NCBI GenBank assembly: GCA_963920665.1
Contig: OY987268.1
Coordinates: 11,906,501-11,970,500 of the forward strand
Length of the DNA: 64,000 bases
Reading direction: 5' to 3'
Source of the DNA: Straminergon stramineum
Taxonomy: Eukaryota > Streptophyta > Bryopsida > Hypnales > Calliergonaceae
The position numbers were made by a program, and so were the translations under genes. The notes under the pieces are model-generated. The model did no database searches, was not told the origin of the DNA, and saw nothing but the letters and a program-made list of their open reading frames with translations. Shown here in pieces: positions 47,631-59,026 of the stretch (position 1 is its first letter; each line of letters opens with the position of its first letter).

Positions 47631-48923
47631 ATGCTTTGCCTTCGCTCCACGAAGATGGCGATGGCGGGCAGTTTGCGCATGGAGCTTCTACCCCAGCCCC
47701 AGCTTTTCCACACCTTGCCACACTCTCGAATCGGAGCCACTCTTCGCCATCGCCAAGCCCCAACATCGAATCTCACTACCTCCGCTCTCGCTCTGCCCTT
47801 GCGCGTTTCTCGATCATCTTCTTTCCTGCCCCCTTGGGATCTCAAGCAGAATGTGTCCATCAACAAGAGACAACGGAGGTTCAACGTCGTCGTGCGCGCT
47901 TCGAGCTCCGATGGGCAGGCGCAAGGGGATGCAGGGAGTGGCCTTGAAGCTGCGCAAGCTGGAGTTGGAGTACCCGTGGATTCCCCCGAATCGAAGCTGG
48001 CGGAAACCCTCAAGCTGGGATCTCTCTTTGGTCTCTGGTACATGTTCAACATTTGCTTCAACATCTACAACAAGCAGGTGCTGAAGGTCTTTCCTTACCC
48101 TATCACCATCACGAGTTTGCAATTCGCGGTTGGCACTGTGGTCGCGTCTTTGATGTGGTTGACGGGGTTACACAAGAGACCCACTGTTAGCGTCGCGCAG
48201 CTCAAATTGATTCTTCCCTTGGCGTGCGTGCACACGCTCGGGAACTTGTTCACGAACATGAGCTTAGGCAAAGTGGCGGTGTCGTTCACGCACACGATTA
48301 AAGCCATGGAGCCTTTCTTCTCGGTTCTCCTGTCGGCGCTGTTCTTGGGGGAGAATCCAAACCCTTTGGTGGTAGCGAGTCTCGTGCCTATTGTAGGTGG
48401 AGTCGCATTGGCGTCGTTAACTGAAGCTTCGTTCAATTGGGCGGGGTTTTTGAGCGCCATGGCTTCGAATGTCACGTTTCAGTCGAGGAATGTGCTGAGC
48501 AAGAAGTTCATGGTGAAGAAAGAAGGCTCTTTGGATAACATCAACTTGTTCTCGATTATCACGATCATGTCGTTTTTTCTGCTGCTTCCGACTACACTTT
48601 TTGTTGAGGGCGTGAAGTTTACACCGAAAGCGTTGGCTGCTGCGGGGTTGGATGTGAAAGTGGTGGCGACGAGGGCGTTGATCGCGGGCCTGTGCTTCCA
48701 TTCGTACCAGCAAGTCTCTTATATGATTTTGGCTAAGGTTTCCCCGGTGACGCATTCTGTTGGAAATTGTGTGAAGAGGGTGATCGTCATCGTGACCTCA
48801 GTTTTGTTCTTCCGAACGCCAGTGTCGGCCGTCAATGGCTTAGGAACTGCCTTGGCTTTGGGGGGTGTTTTTGCGTACTCGCGAGTGAAGGGCAAGAAGG
48901 GAGACACGAAGAAGACGAACTAA
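47631..48923 (+). CDS. PPT: Plastid phosphoenolpyruvate/phosphate translocator, intronless
   Basis: PPT exchanges cytosolic phosphoenolpyruvate for phosphate across the inner plastid envelope, feeding the shikimate pathway and fatty acid synthesis. A single open frame gives 430 aa from ATG 47631 (422 aa if the ATG at 47655 is used). Residues 1 to about 90 are a Ser/Arg-rich transit peptide ending near VVVRAS. The mature part (about 120-420) is a hydrophobic drug/metabolite-transporter fold. PPT rather than TPT or GPT identity rests on [20 protein letters not shown] (about 220-239), [52 protein letters not shown] and [10 protein letters not shown] (379-388). The K382-R383 pair lies where the family binds phosphate. 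PPT genes known from flowering plants have several introns, so the intronless state is unusual. Codons are GC-rich and the frame is intact, implying an expressed gene. AATAAA occurs in the 3' flank near 49006. Confidence 0.96.
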   Translation: MLCLRSTKMAMAGSLRMELLPQPQLFHTLPHSRIGATLRHRQAPTSNLTTSALALPLRVSRSSSFLPPWDLKQNVSINKRQRRFNVVVRASSSDGQAQGDAGSGLEAAQAGVGVPVDSPESKLAETLKLGSLFGLWYMFNICFNIYNKQVLKVFPYPITITSLQFAVGTVVASLMWLTGLHKRPTVSVAQLKLILPLACVHTLGNLFTNMSLGKVAVSFTHTIKAMEPFFSVLLSALFLGENPNPLVVASLVPIVGGVALASLTEASFNWAGFLSAMASNVTFQSRNVLSKKFMVKKEGSLDNINLFSIITIMSFFLLLPTTLFVEGVKFTPKALAAAGLDVKVVATRALIAGLCFHSYQQVSYMILAKVSPVTHSVGNCVKRVIVIVTSVLFFRTPVSAVNGLGTALALGGVFAYSRVKGKKGDTKKTN

Positions 48924-49733
48924 ATCTTTAGGGCTTAACGTTTCAATTGGGATTGAAAATGTTAGGGATACGATCTAGGGTTTATCATGGTTACACTCTG
49001 GAAGGAATAAAGTGGGAGGACAACGAAGGAAAGGACCACAGGGAGTGAAACTTTAGAATGTAGGGCAGCCACATGAAGTTTGGAGCTTTCGGCCAACTGG
49101 GAGGTATCGATCAATCAATTGCTGAAGGATAGAGGGATTGCAGTCCCTTCTCGTTCCACTGTCCGTTTCTAGTGCTTGCTATGGTAAGCGTTTGTTCTCC
49201 GACATCGTCCAGTTTATACATCATCATACATTAAATTTGGGATCCAGATTCTGTGTTTGCAGTATTGGGTATCGATACTCTATTGCATGGATTGAAAGGG
49301 TTAGACTTGCTAAGGAGGAGGCTTTTAAGAGTCCGTATGAGTTTTGGTGATCTGAAAGCGGAATTTGGACATACGGTACTCTCATTGTCTATGAATGGTA
49401 AAACAGAATTTGGGGTGATCTCTGGACTTATCATTGGCTTTGGATCGCTCTAGTGTAGTCGAAGTTATGTTGGATCCGACTGCACAGGATGTTGGCCACG
49501 TACCTCATTTGCCTTGAGGGGAATTGATGTAGGGGTTACTATTTCGCATCACCTAGAGCATTTTAACTGGTGTAGGAGTGTGATATTTGGAGATCAGTAT
49601 AGAGCTGTGGAGAGATCTTTGATTGCAAGAACTAAATCGTTTGAGATCTCAGTATGTTTGAATTTCTTATGTAATTTCAAAGTCAGTTGTAGTCCCTATT
49701 AGTGACAGTGACAGTAGACAACCCCATTTTCAG
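48924..49733 (+). other. 3' flank of the PPT gene
   Basis: Probable 3' untranslated region and beyond. GGAATAAAGTGGG (about 49003) may be a polyadenylation signal. The mixed-composition DNA to 49.7 kb has no domain-bearing frame. Confidence 0.45.
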
Positions 49734-50311
49734 TTAACCCCTAAAGGACCATAAGGCCACCACATGGCTTCTGCAATTACATTTGTAGAAAATTCGGAAT
49801 GTGAACCTCATTAATAGTCTCTGACCAACAAAGAGACCCTAGATAAATTTTTTTGCTTAATTCATTGGTACGATCTGATTGAGAAATGATTGAGTGAGTG
49901 CTTTTTGGTGAATTTTTTGAGAATAGGAAAAGTACTCTGGGCTATCACTTCACATGCTCATATCTTTTTTTCCACACCTTAAAATGATTTGAAAAAAATT
50001 AGACATCTAAATCATGATGATATGTACTTGTGGAAAAAAAATCAGAGTTTTTGGATCACTTTTGAGCATTCCGATTTCAACATTCCATTGAATTGGATAT
50101 CTTTCATCAATTTTGTCAACGGTGGCATTTTCTCAAAAATTGTGCGATTTTGTTGATCTTTTTTTCTCAAGAGAGCTACATAAGTCTTCTTTCATTTCAA
50201 CAGTGGCGATTATCAAAATCATATCACACATTTGAGAAATTATGCTTGTTATAAGAGCTAGTCAAGAAAACAAGGGCTTTGCTCAAATACCCCTAGCCCT
50301 TTAGGGGTTAA
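49734..50311. mobile_element. TTAA-flanked element, family C (578 bp)
   Basis: The left end is TTAACCCCTAAAGGACCATA and the right end CCTAGCCCTTTAGGGGTTAA. The terminal repeat is TTAACCCCTAAAGG(G/A). The interior is unlike families A, B and D. It abuts the element at 50308-51795 and shares its TTAA. Confidence 0.78.
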
Positions 50312-51795
50312 TCCATAAATGTCGACACAGATGTCTAGTGTCCGATGGATGATAGAGTACCTTTTGTGTAGGACAGAGGTGCAACTATTCATCCTTTGAA
50401 TTTTGTGTAAAAAGGGAAGATCTTCTATAGTAGTCTGACCTCCAACCAATATTTTTGGTTTTTTTAAGTAGATGATGTTACATAGTTCCAAAAGGGATGA
50501 TTTCCATGGTTACTAGTTTGTCCTTGAAGGGTGAAAGATTAGTGGCTAGAGATATCTACAAACATGTAGAACAATCTTGTATACTCCTACCAATAAGTCC
50601 ACTTAAGTGTATCTAAGGGAACTGAGATCAAATCCAAAACGACTTTAATATCCTTTACCTTGTTGAAAATTGTAATTGTGGGTTTGATTTTTCTTCGTTA
50701 GAATGTGGAATTTGATCATTACAAATGCGCATGGCTGATTTTAATATAGTGCAATTTTGAAGCTACAAGTTGACATTGTTGATAGTGTTGTAAAAGTTGT
50801 ATTTGAGGGGACAATACCACTTGAACTATTCTTCCACAACAAATGGGTAGTTCAAGTGTCATGGTCCACCCTCCACAATGAAAAAATAACAATGTTTTTG
50901 TGACACTTGATAGTCAGCAATTGCCCAAGGCAAGAGACTAATTTTTTGTAAGAAGGGCCATCAATGTCATGTATAATCAAGTCATCAATTAGTCTTAAGT
51001 ATTCCACACAAGGCAACTTTGCAAGAGAAGTTCCTATACTAACCCTTTAAGGATGAGGGAGACCATATTTTGGACTCATATTTTTTAGGAGTTTTAAAGA
51101 ATTTTTATGGGGGAGGGGATATTCATTTACTGAATAAAAGTATATTTTTGAATCTACATATGCAAAGTTCGTCACTTAATTGTATAATATTGATTTTTTT
51201 TACATTTAGATTGTGCTTTTCACAATATGGTTAACCAAATGGTCACTTCAAAATCACATGCCCCTTTTCCTTAAAGGACTAAATGAACAAGTAGCTATAT
51301 TGTGTAAGGCTTTGCAATACTACAGGCAATGACTATAGTGAAAATATTGACTTTAATGAAATTATATGGAGTATTAGACAATAGGAACCTCAAAATCTTA
51401 CAAAAATTTGATATATTTGCACTTACGGTCCCCTATAAAATTACACACTTCCACACTTTGAACAAGGCCTTGAACTATAATTCATCAAAAGGAACAAAAC
51501 TCCATCATTAACCAAAAAATAGATGCATGAAAATCATTGCTTATTATGACCTATCAATAGCTCTTTTAATCCTTACAAGAGAGATTGGTGATTGAAGAAA
51601 TCATCACTTTTGAGACTGTGTGACATCATCTGCTTTAAAGAATCCAAAAATATTCATTGGAGGTCAAACTATTATGTAAGATCTCTCTTTTGTGCACAAA
51701 ATTCCACGGATGAACAATTGCACTTCTATCCTGTATAGGAAGATTCTTTGTCATCCATTGGACACAAAATGTTTGTATTGACATTTAAGGGTTAA
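50308..51795. mobile_element. TTAA-flanked element, family F (1.49 kb) with long TIRs
   Basis: The left arm TTAATCCATAAATGTCGACA continues through GTGTCCGATGGATGATAGAG, TTTTGTGT and GACCTCCAACCAATATTTTT (to about 50460). The right arm is its inverse (about 51640-51795), ending GTATTGACATTTAAGGGTTAA. The TIRs are thus about 150-160 bp and diverged. The middle has no ORF with recognisable homology. Confidence 0.75.
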
Positions 51796-52300
51796 GTCTA
51801 TTTGCCATTCATTTCCCAAATGTTGGAGCACTTCAAGGTTACTTAGGAAAGGAGACAAAACAAAAACTCACAACAAGGTATCAAGAGAGAGAATACATGC
51901 AAGGGTAAAGAGAAACAAAAACAAGAACAAGAAGTGCAATAAAAAAAGTGACATGAATTTGTTCAAAGACATTACAAAAATCATTGCAAGAGGGTAGTGG
52001 ATTGTAAAATTGCAAAAAGGTTGCTCAAGTCAAAAAATCATCACAAATCATTGTTACTTTAGTAACTTCAGTTAGAACTAGCCACACTCACTATTTTATG
52101 TTGAACTTTTCTATTCAAACTAAATGTATGTCAAGGAAAAGATAATCCCATTGACCACTAAATAAATAGAAATAAAATAATTTCTAGTAATATAAAAACA
52201 ATGTAATATATAACAATTAATACGTATTGTGTTAATCAAATGACTTGAGTAGTTTTCTTGCCAACATCAAAAAAACATTGTACAAACTACAGTAAGGGCA

Positions 52301-52689
52301 TCCCCACGGTGAACTCTTCAAACAAGGGCACCAAATCATTGTATTGTAGCCTTTGGGGTGCATTGAAAAGTTGGATGCGTGTTGGTTGGTTGGGTGTCCT
52401 ACGGTGAAGGAGATTCAAACTCCCCAAGTGAACATCCTAAGGAGTTAATTGCCACATCCCAAATCAACACTTGCCACGTATTGAGAGGCACCTTGCTAGG
52501 GCCTTTTATGGGTTTGGTTGAGTGGGCTTCTAGTTTCATCTAGGGTTTGTTTCATTGTGCAATATGGCCAGGAGCTCAAGTTCTTTCATTTCAAGTTTCT
52601 AGAGTGTTTAGATAATATTTTACAAGAGTGAAGAAGGGTGGGAGGGCAAAGTTTTGGGGGTTCGAGCCATTTCCAAAGCTATTGTGGAA
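52301..52689. other. Left flank of the Harbinger remnant
   Basis: It contains AAGGGCATCCCCACGGTGAA at 52306, similar to the GGGCATC-type ends of plant PIF/Harbinger elements. No matching inverted end was found on the right, so the element border is not proven. Confidence 0.3.
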
Positions 52690-53590
52690 GTATGGATGAA
52701 AAGTGAGCTAGAGTAGCTACGAATTTGCTAGAGAAGCAATAGGATGACGAACAAGATGACATCATCTTCAACAACTTTTTGGATAAGGTTCATGATGATT
52801 TCATTGTTGAGCTTGAAGTAAATGCAAGAGGTTCAAGGCTTGGACGTTGTGGAAATTTAGAGAGAGAAAGACAAGGATATGAGAGAATGTTTGTGGATTA
52901 TTTCTCGGAGATGCTGGTATATGGTCCATTACATTTTCATTGGCGCTTTTGAATGCGAAGGCCACTATTTTTGTCAATAATGGCAAGGGCATGCGCCCAA
53001 GATAGTTATTTCTTACAGAAGCTTGATGTGATAGGAAAATTAGGTCTATCGTCAATGTGCTCAATCGAAGCCCATTGGTGTAGAACATGCTTAGTGGTGA
53101 AGCATGTGTTATGGATTTTGTAGTTAATGGTATATTATATGACTATTACTATTTGCTTGTAGATGGGATTTATCCCCATAGTCGTGTTTCGTCCAAACAA
53201 TTCACAAACTTGGTGATGAGAAGCAATGTCACTTCGTCAATCGACAGAAAAGTGCTTGCAAAGATGTTGAAAGGTATTTTGGTGTGTTGTAGGCATGATT
53301 TGCCATCATACAAAATCCATGTCAATAGTGGAACCCCGAATGCATTGCTAACATTATGTTTACGTGTTGTATTTTGCACAACATGATATAGGAGGACGAA
53401 TAAGATGCATGTTTGGAATTCCCATTTTCTCTCGATGAAGTGGTACCAATGTGTCAAGGTATATCCTATGAGGATTTAGTTATGGGGATAGTCCAAAACT
53501 CCAAATAGAGAATTGGACACCTGCTATATTTTGCGAGGTGACCTTGTAGAACACCTATGGGCACTTAAAGGAACTAGACGTGGAAACTAA
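52690..53590 (+). pseudogene. PIF/Harbinger transposase, internally deleted
   Basis: The plus strand reads, with frame changes, RGSRLGRCGNLERERQGYER, MFVDYFSEMLVYGPLHFHWR, KLDVIGKLGLSS (to about 53055), then jumps to NVLNRSPLVxNMLSGEACVM, DFVVNGILYDYYYLLVDGIY (about 53120-53180) and ends near LVEHLWALKGTRRG (about 53545-53590). In plant Harbinger transposases (ALP1-like) GKLGLSS and NVLxRSPLF are separated by roughly 100 residues that include the first part of the DDE domain. Here they are fused, so that region is deleted. LVDGIYP retains the third-domain Asp-containing motif. It is dead, and convergent with the SANT-like ORF at 54100-55345. Confidence 0.8.
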
Positions 53591-54105
53591 AAATGGACTA
53601 TGTTACTTACTTATATAGATCTTTGCATTATCATCCAAGCATGCAAATGCAACTAAATATATATTATGTAAATCAAGTATATAAAACTATGCATTGTAAT
53701 GAAGATAGACAAGCATTTGGAGATGGGGGTTACAACATTGATACTATATATGAAACTATGTGTTCAAATCTAAGCTGATGGGTGGAAGGTTATTGTCCTC
53801 CTTTGTACACTCATATTCCAGGAATTGACTTGTTGCATTGTACCCATTGAATTTAATCTTTGCCTAGTTGTACCACTATCCAACGAAGATCTACGAGGAG
53901 GCTGGAAGCTATGACAATCCAAATTGCAACCTGCTGCCTTTTACAAGTCGGGATTGCACTGCAACTAAAGACCTCAACGTTCTTGTTGTCCCACCTATAG
54001 AAGAAAGAGGGAGTCCCCATGCTCTTGATCATCCCATGAGTTCTCAAAAACTAACTTTGGGATTCAATACTCATTTTCGTCAATGCAATTCTGTTCCTCA
54101 TCTTC

Positions 54106-55345
54106 TTATTCGTCCTTCCATGTATCAATTTTGTTGGGAATGTCACGTTGCATGAAATCTCTTAGATGGACTTCATTGATGAAGTTTTCATCATCCTTGG
54201 GACAAAGGACTCTATGGCGGTTGTTGTCAACCTTCTTGAATAAAGCATAGCCACCAGAGACCACAACTATGTCCTTGTCAGTGCAAGTGGAAGGATATTG
54301 CTCCCAGCTTTGTAAATCGTCTACGCCATAGACTCCTTGTTGATTGTCTTCAAGCCCTACATCTTTTGCACCCAAACCATCACAACCTTCTTCATCCACA
54401 AACTCAGCCCTTACATTGCCCTTGCTACCACCAAAGCCATTACGAGGTACACAGTCATGTAGTTGGAAAGATGAACCCTGCATTCTTTGCCTGCGTTTGG
54501 GAGGGGTCATGAATGACCTCCGCCACTCTCTGGCACAACAAGTCGATGGATTCAACTAGGATCAGTGGAGGGAGCTGCTACATTCTTGTTTTTCTTAACA
54601 ACTCCTCCACTAGACAATTTTCCAATTTTGCCAATTCCTCGTCCTGCCATAGTTTCAAGTACTGTGCTGCACATTCCAATATACTTTCATCTGTAGAATG
54701 AGTCATCAACTAGAACATGTTTGCATCTTCCATGATTTGGCTTTTCTTCACTGTAGCGATAGCCATAGCCTTTGTTGTTGTCGCTTATGCTAACGAAGCA
54801 CTCTCTCTCTCTCTCACACATTTGTGAGTTGACGGTCCTTTTTCGTATGCTTGGACCCTTGAGGTCATACTTTGATGAATGTAGATGCTCTAGTCCACCA
54901 TTTGTACTACTTGATGGTTGCAAAAAAGAGTAATCTGAATCTTGTAGTACTTCTTTTCTCTTCATCACAAGTGCATTAGTTTTCTCCTGTGTGATGCCTA
55001 AGTTCTATCATGGCACATTCTTGACAATGTGCCACACACACAAATATTGAAATTTAGTTTTTTTCGGTGTCTTCAATCTATACAATTCCAAGGCTCTTTT
55101 AGTAAATCACTTGTATTCACACCACTAACATTCAAGTTAGCACACTGCTAAATAACACCAATAAATTAAGATATGTCGTGTTTTATTAAGACCCACTTTG
55201 ACTCTAACAATTGAGCACGTCTAGATTGGAATGGATGCCTTTCATTGTAGTGATGAAAAATCTGCTCCCAAAACATTGCACCGTTCTGTCCATTACTTGT
55301 GATTGGATCCTAAGATATGTTCACCACACTAGAGCTAATTGACAC
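54106..55345 (-). pseudogene. SANT/MYB-like second ORF of a Harbinger element, degenerate
   Basis: On the minus strand from about 55345, frames with shifts read DPITSNGQNGAMFWEQIFHH (about 55310-55250), SRRAQLLESKWVLIKHDISK and then KFQYLCVWHIVKNVP (to about 55010). These fit the plant Harbinger companion protein, whose SANT-like domain has W-x-x-I, a K-W helix and a closing cysteine-tryptophan-leucine...P motif. Further downstream come a 93-residue charged frame (54687-54968) and a 149-residue frame (54106-54555) with no known domain, probably the variable C-terminal part. Opposite orientation to the transposase is normal for these elements. Confidence 0.6.
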
Positions 55346-56329
55346 TCCTCTTCAATTCTACTCTTAAAGTTTTTCCTTTCCCTCCCTTGTCCTTTAGTTG
55401 ATCTTCTTCAAATTTAGACCACTCCTCTGTCCCTATGTCTTTAGAAGGATTGCCTTTGCTTGTGGATCTTTCCCTTCTTGTAGAGTGGTTAGACCAGCTA
55501 TCATCCTATGCCATAGTAGAAGTCATGAATAACTTCTACCAATTGACTTGAAGAAAGTGAAGCTCATGCCCAAATAATTCTACTCTCAACCAGAAAACAA
55601 TCAAAAGGACCTGCATGTACAACAATACTAATACTAACAACAAAAATGGAGAAGACCAAAAGCAATTTAGGTAAAACTAAAGATGGAGCATGTATCACTT
55701 GCACTCCACGCCTACATTCCCTCTTGAAAATCAATTAATCTCACAATCTCTGCAATAAAAGCTTTTTTTCCATACATGATAGTCTCGAGTAATGCAAAAG
55801 TGATCTCATGTACCCTAAGAACTAGCAAGGAGATGCTACTGGTGGCTAGCTTAGATGCAATAAACAAATTCAATTGTAAGATCTAGATCGCAAGAAGATT
55901 GACAAATTGGAATTGAAAATCCTGAATCCCCACACTGAAAACCTGAATTCCTATAACCACAATGACACTAGCTATCTCACAACCAAGTCGCACATTATTG
56001 CTACAACCACAAACTCACAACCATGAATGTTCTAACGTGGTTACATCACTAGAATAACTTTGAACCTCTCCACATGAATTAGAAAAAAAAAAAAACTCAT
56101 TCCCAAACTAGACTAATTGGCTCTTCCTGCTACCCCATGTGAACCCACCAAACTTATATCATGACCTCCATTCCCAAGTATGACAAACGATTCGTATCTT
56201 GAAGTTTCACTAGAAGCTAGTTATATATCCTAGAACAAAAATTTGGTGACTGAAAGCTACATGGAAGAGTTATTCCTAGGTATGACAAAAAGAAAGGTGT
56301 TTTAGTGTGTTTTAGTGTATTGCAACTTA
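55346..56329. other. Intergenic, nothing recognised
   Basis: AT-rich DNA between the Harbinger SANT-like ORF and the CACTA element; it may still belong to the Harbinger element. No coding signal is recognised. Confidence 0.4.
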
Positions 56330-57455
56330 CACTAGAAGAAAATGAAGGGTTCTATAACTACTATTTGCAACTAGTTTTAGAGTTGCTTGAGATAATTGCA
56401 ACTAGGTGACAATTTGGAGCCTACAGTTGCAATGAACAAGTTGCACTAGTTGCAAAGCAGTTGCAAAAATTGTCAAGGTTGTTTCTCATTCGACAGCCTA
56501 CTTGAAAGTTCATCAATGAACTCTTCTGACATTTGACATGGTTGCTCATGTGGAAGTTATTTGTGATTTTGTGTGCGATTGGTTTGTGACTAACGTGCAA
56601 CTAGTTTGCAATTAATGTCCAATTGGTTTGCAACTTATATACAACTTGTTTGTAATTCATAGATTTGTAGATTCAAAATTTTAGATCTATCTTTTTTTCT
56701 ATTGCCAAATCCAAAAATTTCTTAAACTTCAAATATTTATAGATTTTTGTAGATTATAGAAATCTACAAATTGTAGAAATTTATAAGTTGTAAAAATCTA
56801 CAAAATGTAAAAATATTAGAATTTCATTATCAAAATTCATTACACAAGAATACTATAACTTACAATTGTTATATGTCTAACATAATGTTATTCTTAACAA
56901 TGGGTATGAGACAAGTAATTAAAAACTTAATAGTAGTTGCATTTTAGTTGTTTTCTAGTTGCAATTTAGTTGGTTTTTAGTTGCATACTAGTTGTATTCT
57001 AATTAAAGTCTAGTCATATTTTAGTCAAATTCTAGTCAAATTGTAGTTGTAGTGTTATTGTAATCTAGTTGTACTGTAGTCATAGTTTAGTTGCATTGTA
57101 GTTGTAGTTTAATTGTAGTCTAATTGCTTTCTAGTTGCACTCTAGTTGCTTTCTAATTAATTTGCTATCAAATTTTGATTATATGCAATTGTAAATAGAT
57201 ACATTGGATACTATAAAATGGAAAATTGTCCACATTGACATTTTTGATGAATATTGGATGTAAAATACCTCACATCAACTCTTCTATTACATTTTTGTAA
57301 CCGTAATTGCATTTTGTGACTATGCGACTATTCTGCAACTACAATATAACTATGTTAAAGTTGGTGCAAATTTAGAGAATTGTAGTTGCAAGGCAGTTAC
57401 ATAGGATTGTAGTTGCATTTCAATCGATTGTAGTGGACACATTTTTCTTCTAATA
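56330..57455. mobile_element. CACTA-type non-autonomous element with TAGTTGCA-rich interior
   Basis: The left end CACTAGAAGAAAATGAAGGG is matched by the inverse TTTTTCTTCTAATA at about 57441-57455, a somewhat decayed CACTA terminus. The interior holds many TAGTTGCA/TAGTTGTA motifs, densest at 56930-57170. There is no transposase. Confidence 0.6.
56930..57170 (+). repeat. Degenerate minisatellite, about 10-12 bp units
   Basis: Units of the type TTTAGTTGCA, TCTAGTTGTA and TTTAGTTGTA run almost without a break for about 240 bp. It lies inside the CACTA element. Confidence 0.75.
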
Positions 57456-58845
57456 TTAATCATGAGGACATTGACAAACAACAAGCTTTAGGCAATTTGC
57501 CACATGTAGACACCAAAATCTTATATCTAATTTTTTTTTAAATCTTGCAATTTGGAGAACATGTAGTTACTTGATCCAACACAAGAGTCAATGTAGCGCC
57601 TCCTAGCCATCGCCAAGAAGAAATCGCACCAATAGGAGCAAATGAAGTTCGAAATTGCTTGCTAGCAACTTCAGAGGATCCCATGTCAAAGAAACTACTG
57701 CGTTCCTATGCTCCTCCAACTCCTTTGAAACCCCTACATCTTCTACTAGATGCCACACCTCTTGCATAACCAACACCCCCTCTTGCAAAATCACCAACAA
57801 AAAAAGTAGCTTCTTCAATACTTGAAGCATCTTCAATTATACTTTGGTTGCCAAAGCTTATTGCTCGTCCATGACCTCTCGAAGGTTCACTCTAGGGGGG
57901 TTCTCCTCGTCCCACACAATCACTATACCCTTCAAATTGAGAATGTACTCCAAACCCTAATCTAGGGTCTACGTTGAAACCTTCCTTTACTGTTTTGCTC
58001 AATCTCCCCTACTCAGAGATACTGGAAGTCTATCATGTCGACCAAGCAAAGGAAATTCGACATTGTACTTGCTCAATCTCCCTCCTTGCACTGATCTTTG
58101 TCTCCCAATCATTTTGAAAAAACATCAATACAATATCGATATAGTACCGACGTACCGTTGAAGGTTCAACACTCATACGCGTTCTTGAAATGAGCGTCAC
58201 AAGGACAAAATAGATAGCATAGTGAGGCGTGCTCAAGCCCCACTATTTGCTAGTGCCCTTCTGATTTTCTAGTGTGGCCAATCACAATGTATTGTTTGGC
58301 ACGCCTGCCGTGGGCCAACTACAATAGCCCTAACATGTCAAGTCACCATGTTTGGGCCACTTGAAGTGCTGCCGTGCAAATGTTCTAAATCTTTGCCATT
58401 TGCAATAATAGTGTCTACGCAAGTCCCATTTATTACACACATGAAGACACCCCAAACATGTTCATATTCTATCATGTTAGAATATCCACACACCAATACA
58501 CTAAACATGCTCAACACACTAGTTGGACGCACCGGGCTTGATTTTCTTCCCCACGACAAGCGTGCCAAGTGAAAAAACCCAATCAACCCCATTGAAATTT
58601 GAAGAGGCAACTATAGAATAGCGTAGCTTCAACGTGCCATGCCAAGTGGTGTGCATTTGATTTCAACCCCATTGCCGAGTTACCAACGACCAACTAGCTC
58701 CCGGATGGGCCCAATGTCATTGAATATTGTAGTGAGTTTCCTTCACTAACATCATACTAACTCATAAAAATTGCATTTAGCACTACAATAAAGTTTCCTT
58801 TACTTGCATTAAATGAATTTTGATGGGATTAGTTTCAATGGTTGA
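57456..58845 (-). other. Degenerate coding-like DNA of unknown origin
   Basis: The segment 57600-58610 is less AT-rich than its surroundings and has several open minus-strand frames, for example 57603-57836 and 58338-58610. The minus strand also gives a Gly/Ala-rich stretch (GDFARGGVGYARGVASS). No domain is recognised, and frames are broken. It may be part of the Harbinger element or another dead transposon. Confidence 0.35.
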
Positions 58846-58925
58846 AGCTCCTACTAACTCTAATATACATATCCCGCATGAGTTGGCCTATCTCCTACCA
58901 CCCCATGTGTATATAAGGAGCTTCC
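58846..58925 (+). repeat. LTR-like promoter fragment, copy 2
   Basis: It contains AGCTCCTACTAACTC, then CTCCTACCACCCCATGTGTA followed by TATAAGGAGCTTCC. It is a diverged copy of 20611-20690. The TATATAA context suggests an LTR promoter. Confidence 0.45.
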
Positions 58926-59026
58926 CTACTCTCTAGAAAACTATGTTTCACTTAAAAATGCAGCAGCAATAACCTGACGTGGGTGATGTCACCGACACTC
59001 TCGCTGAACTGACAATACAATTTATC

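Noticed and set aside
47381..48907. Several long open frames on the minus strand and in other plus frames across the PPT gene
   Set aside because: They are shadows of a GC-rich coding region without domains or conserved motifs.
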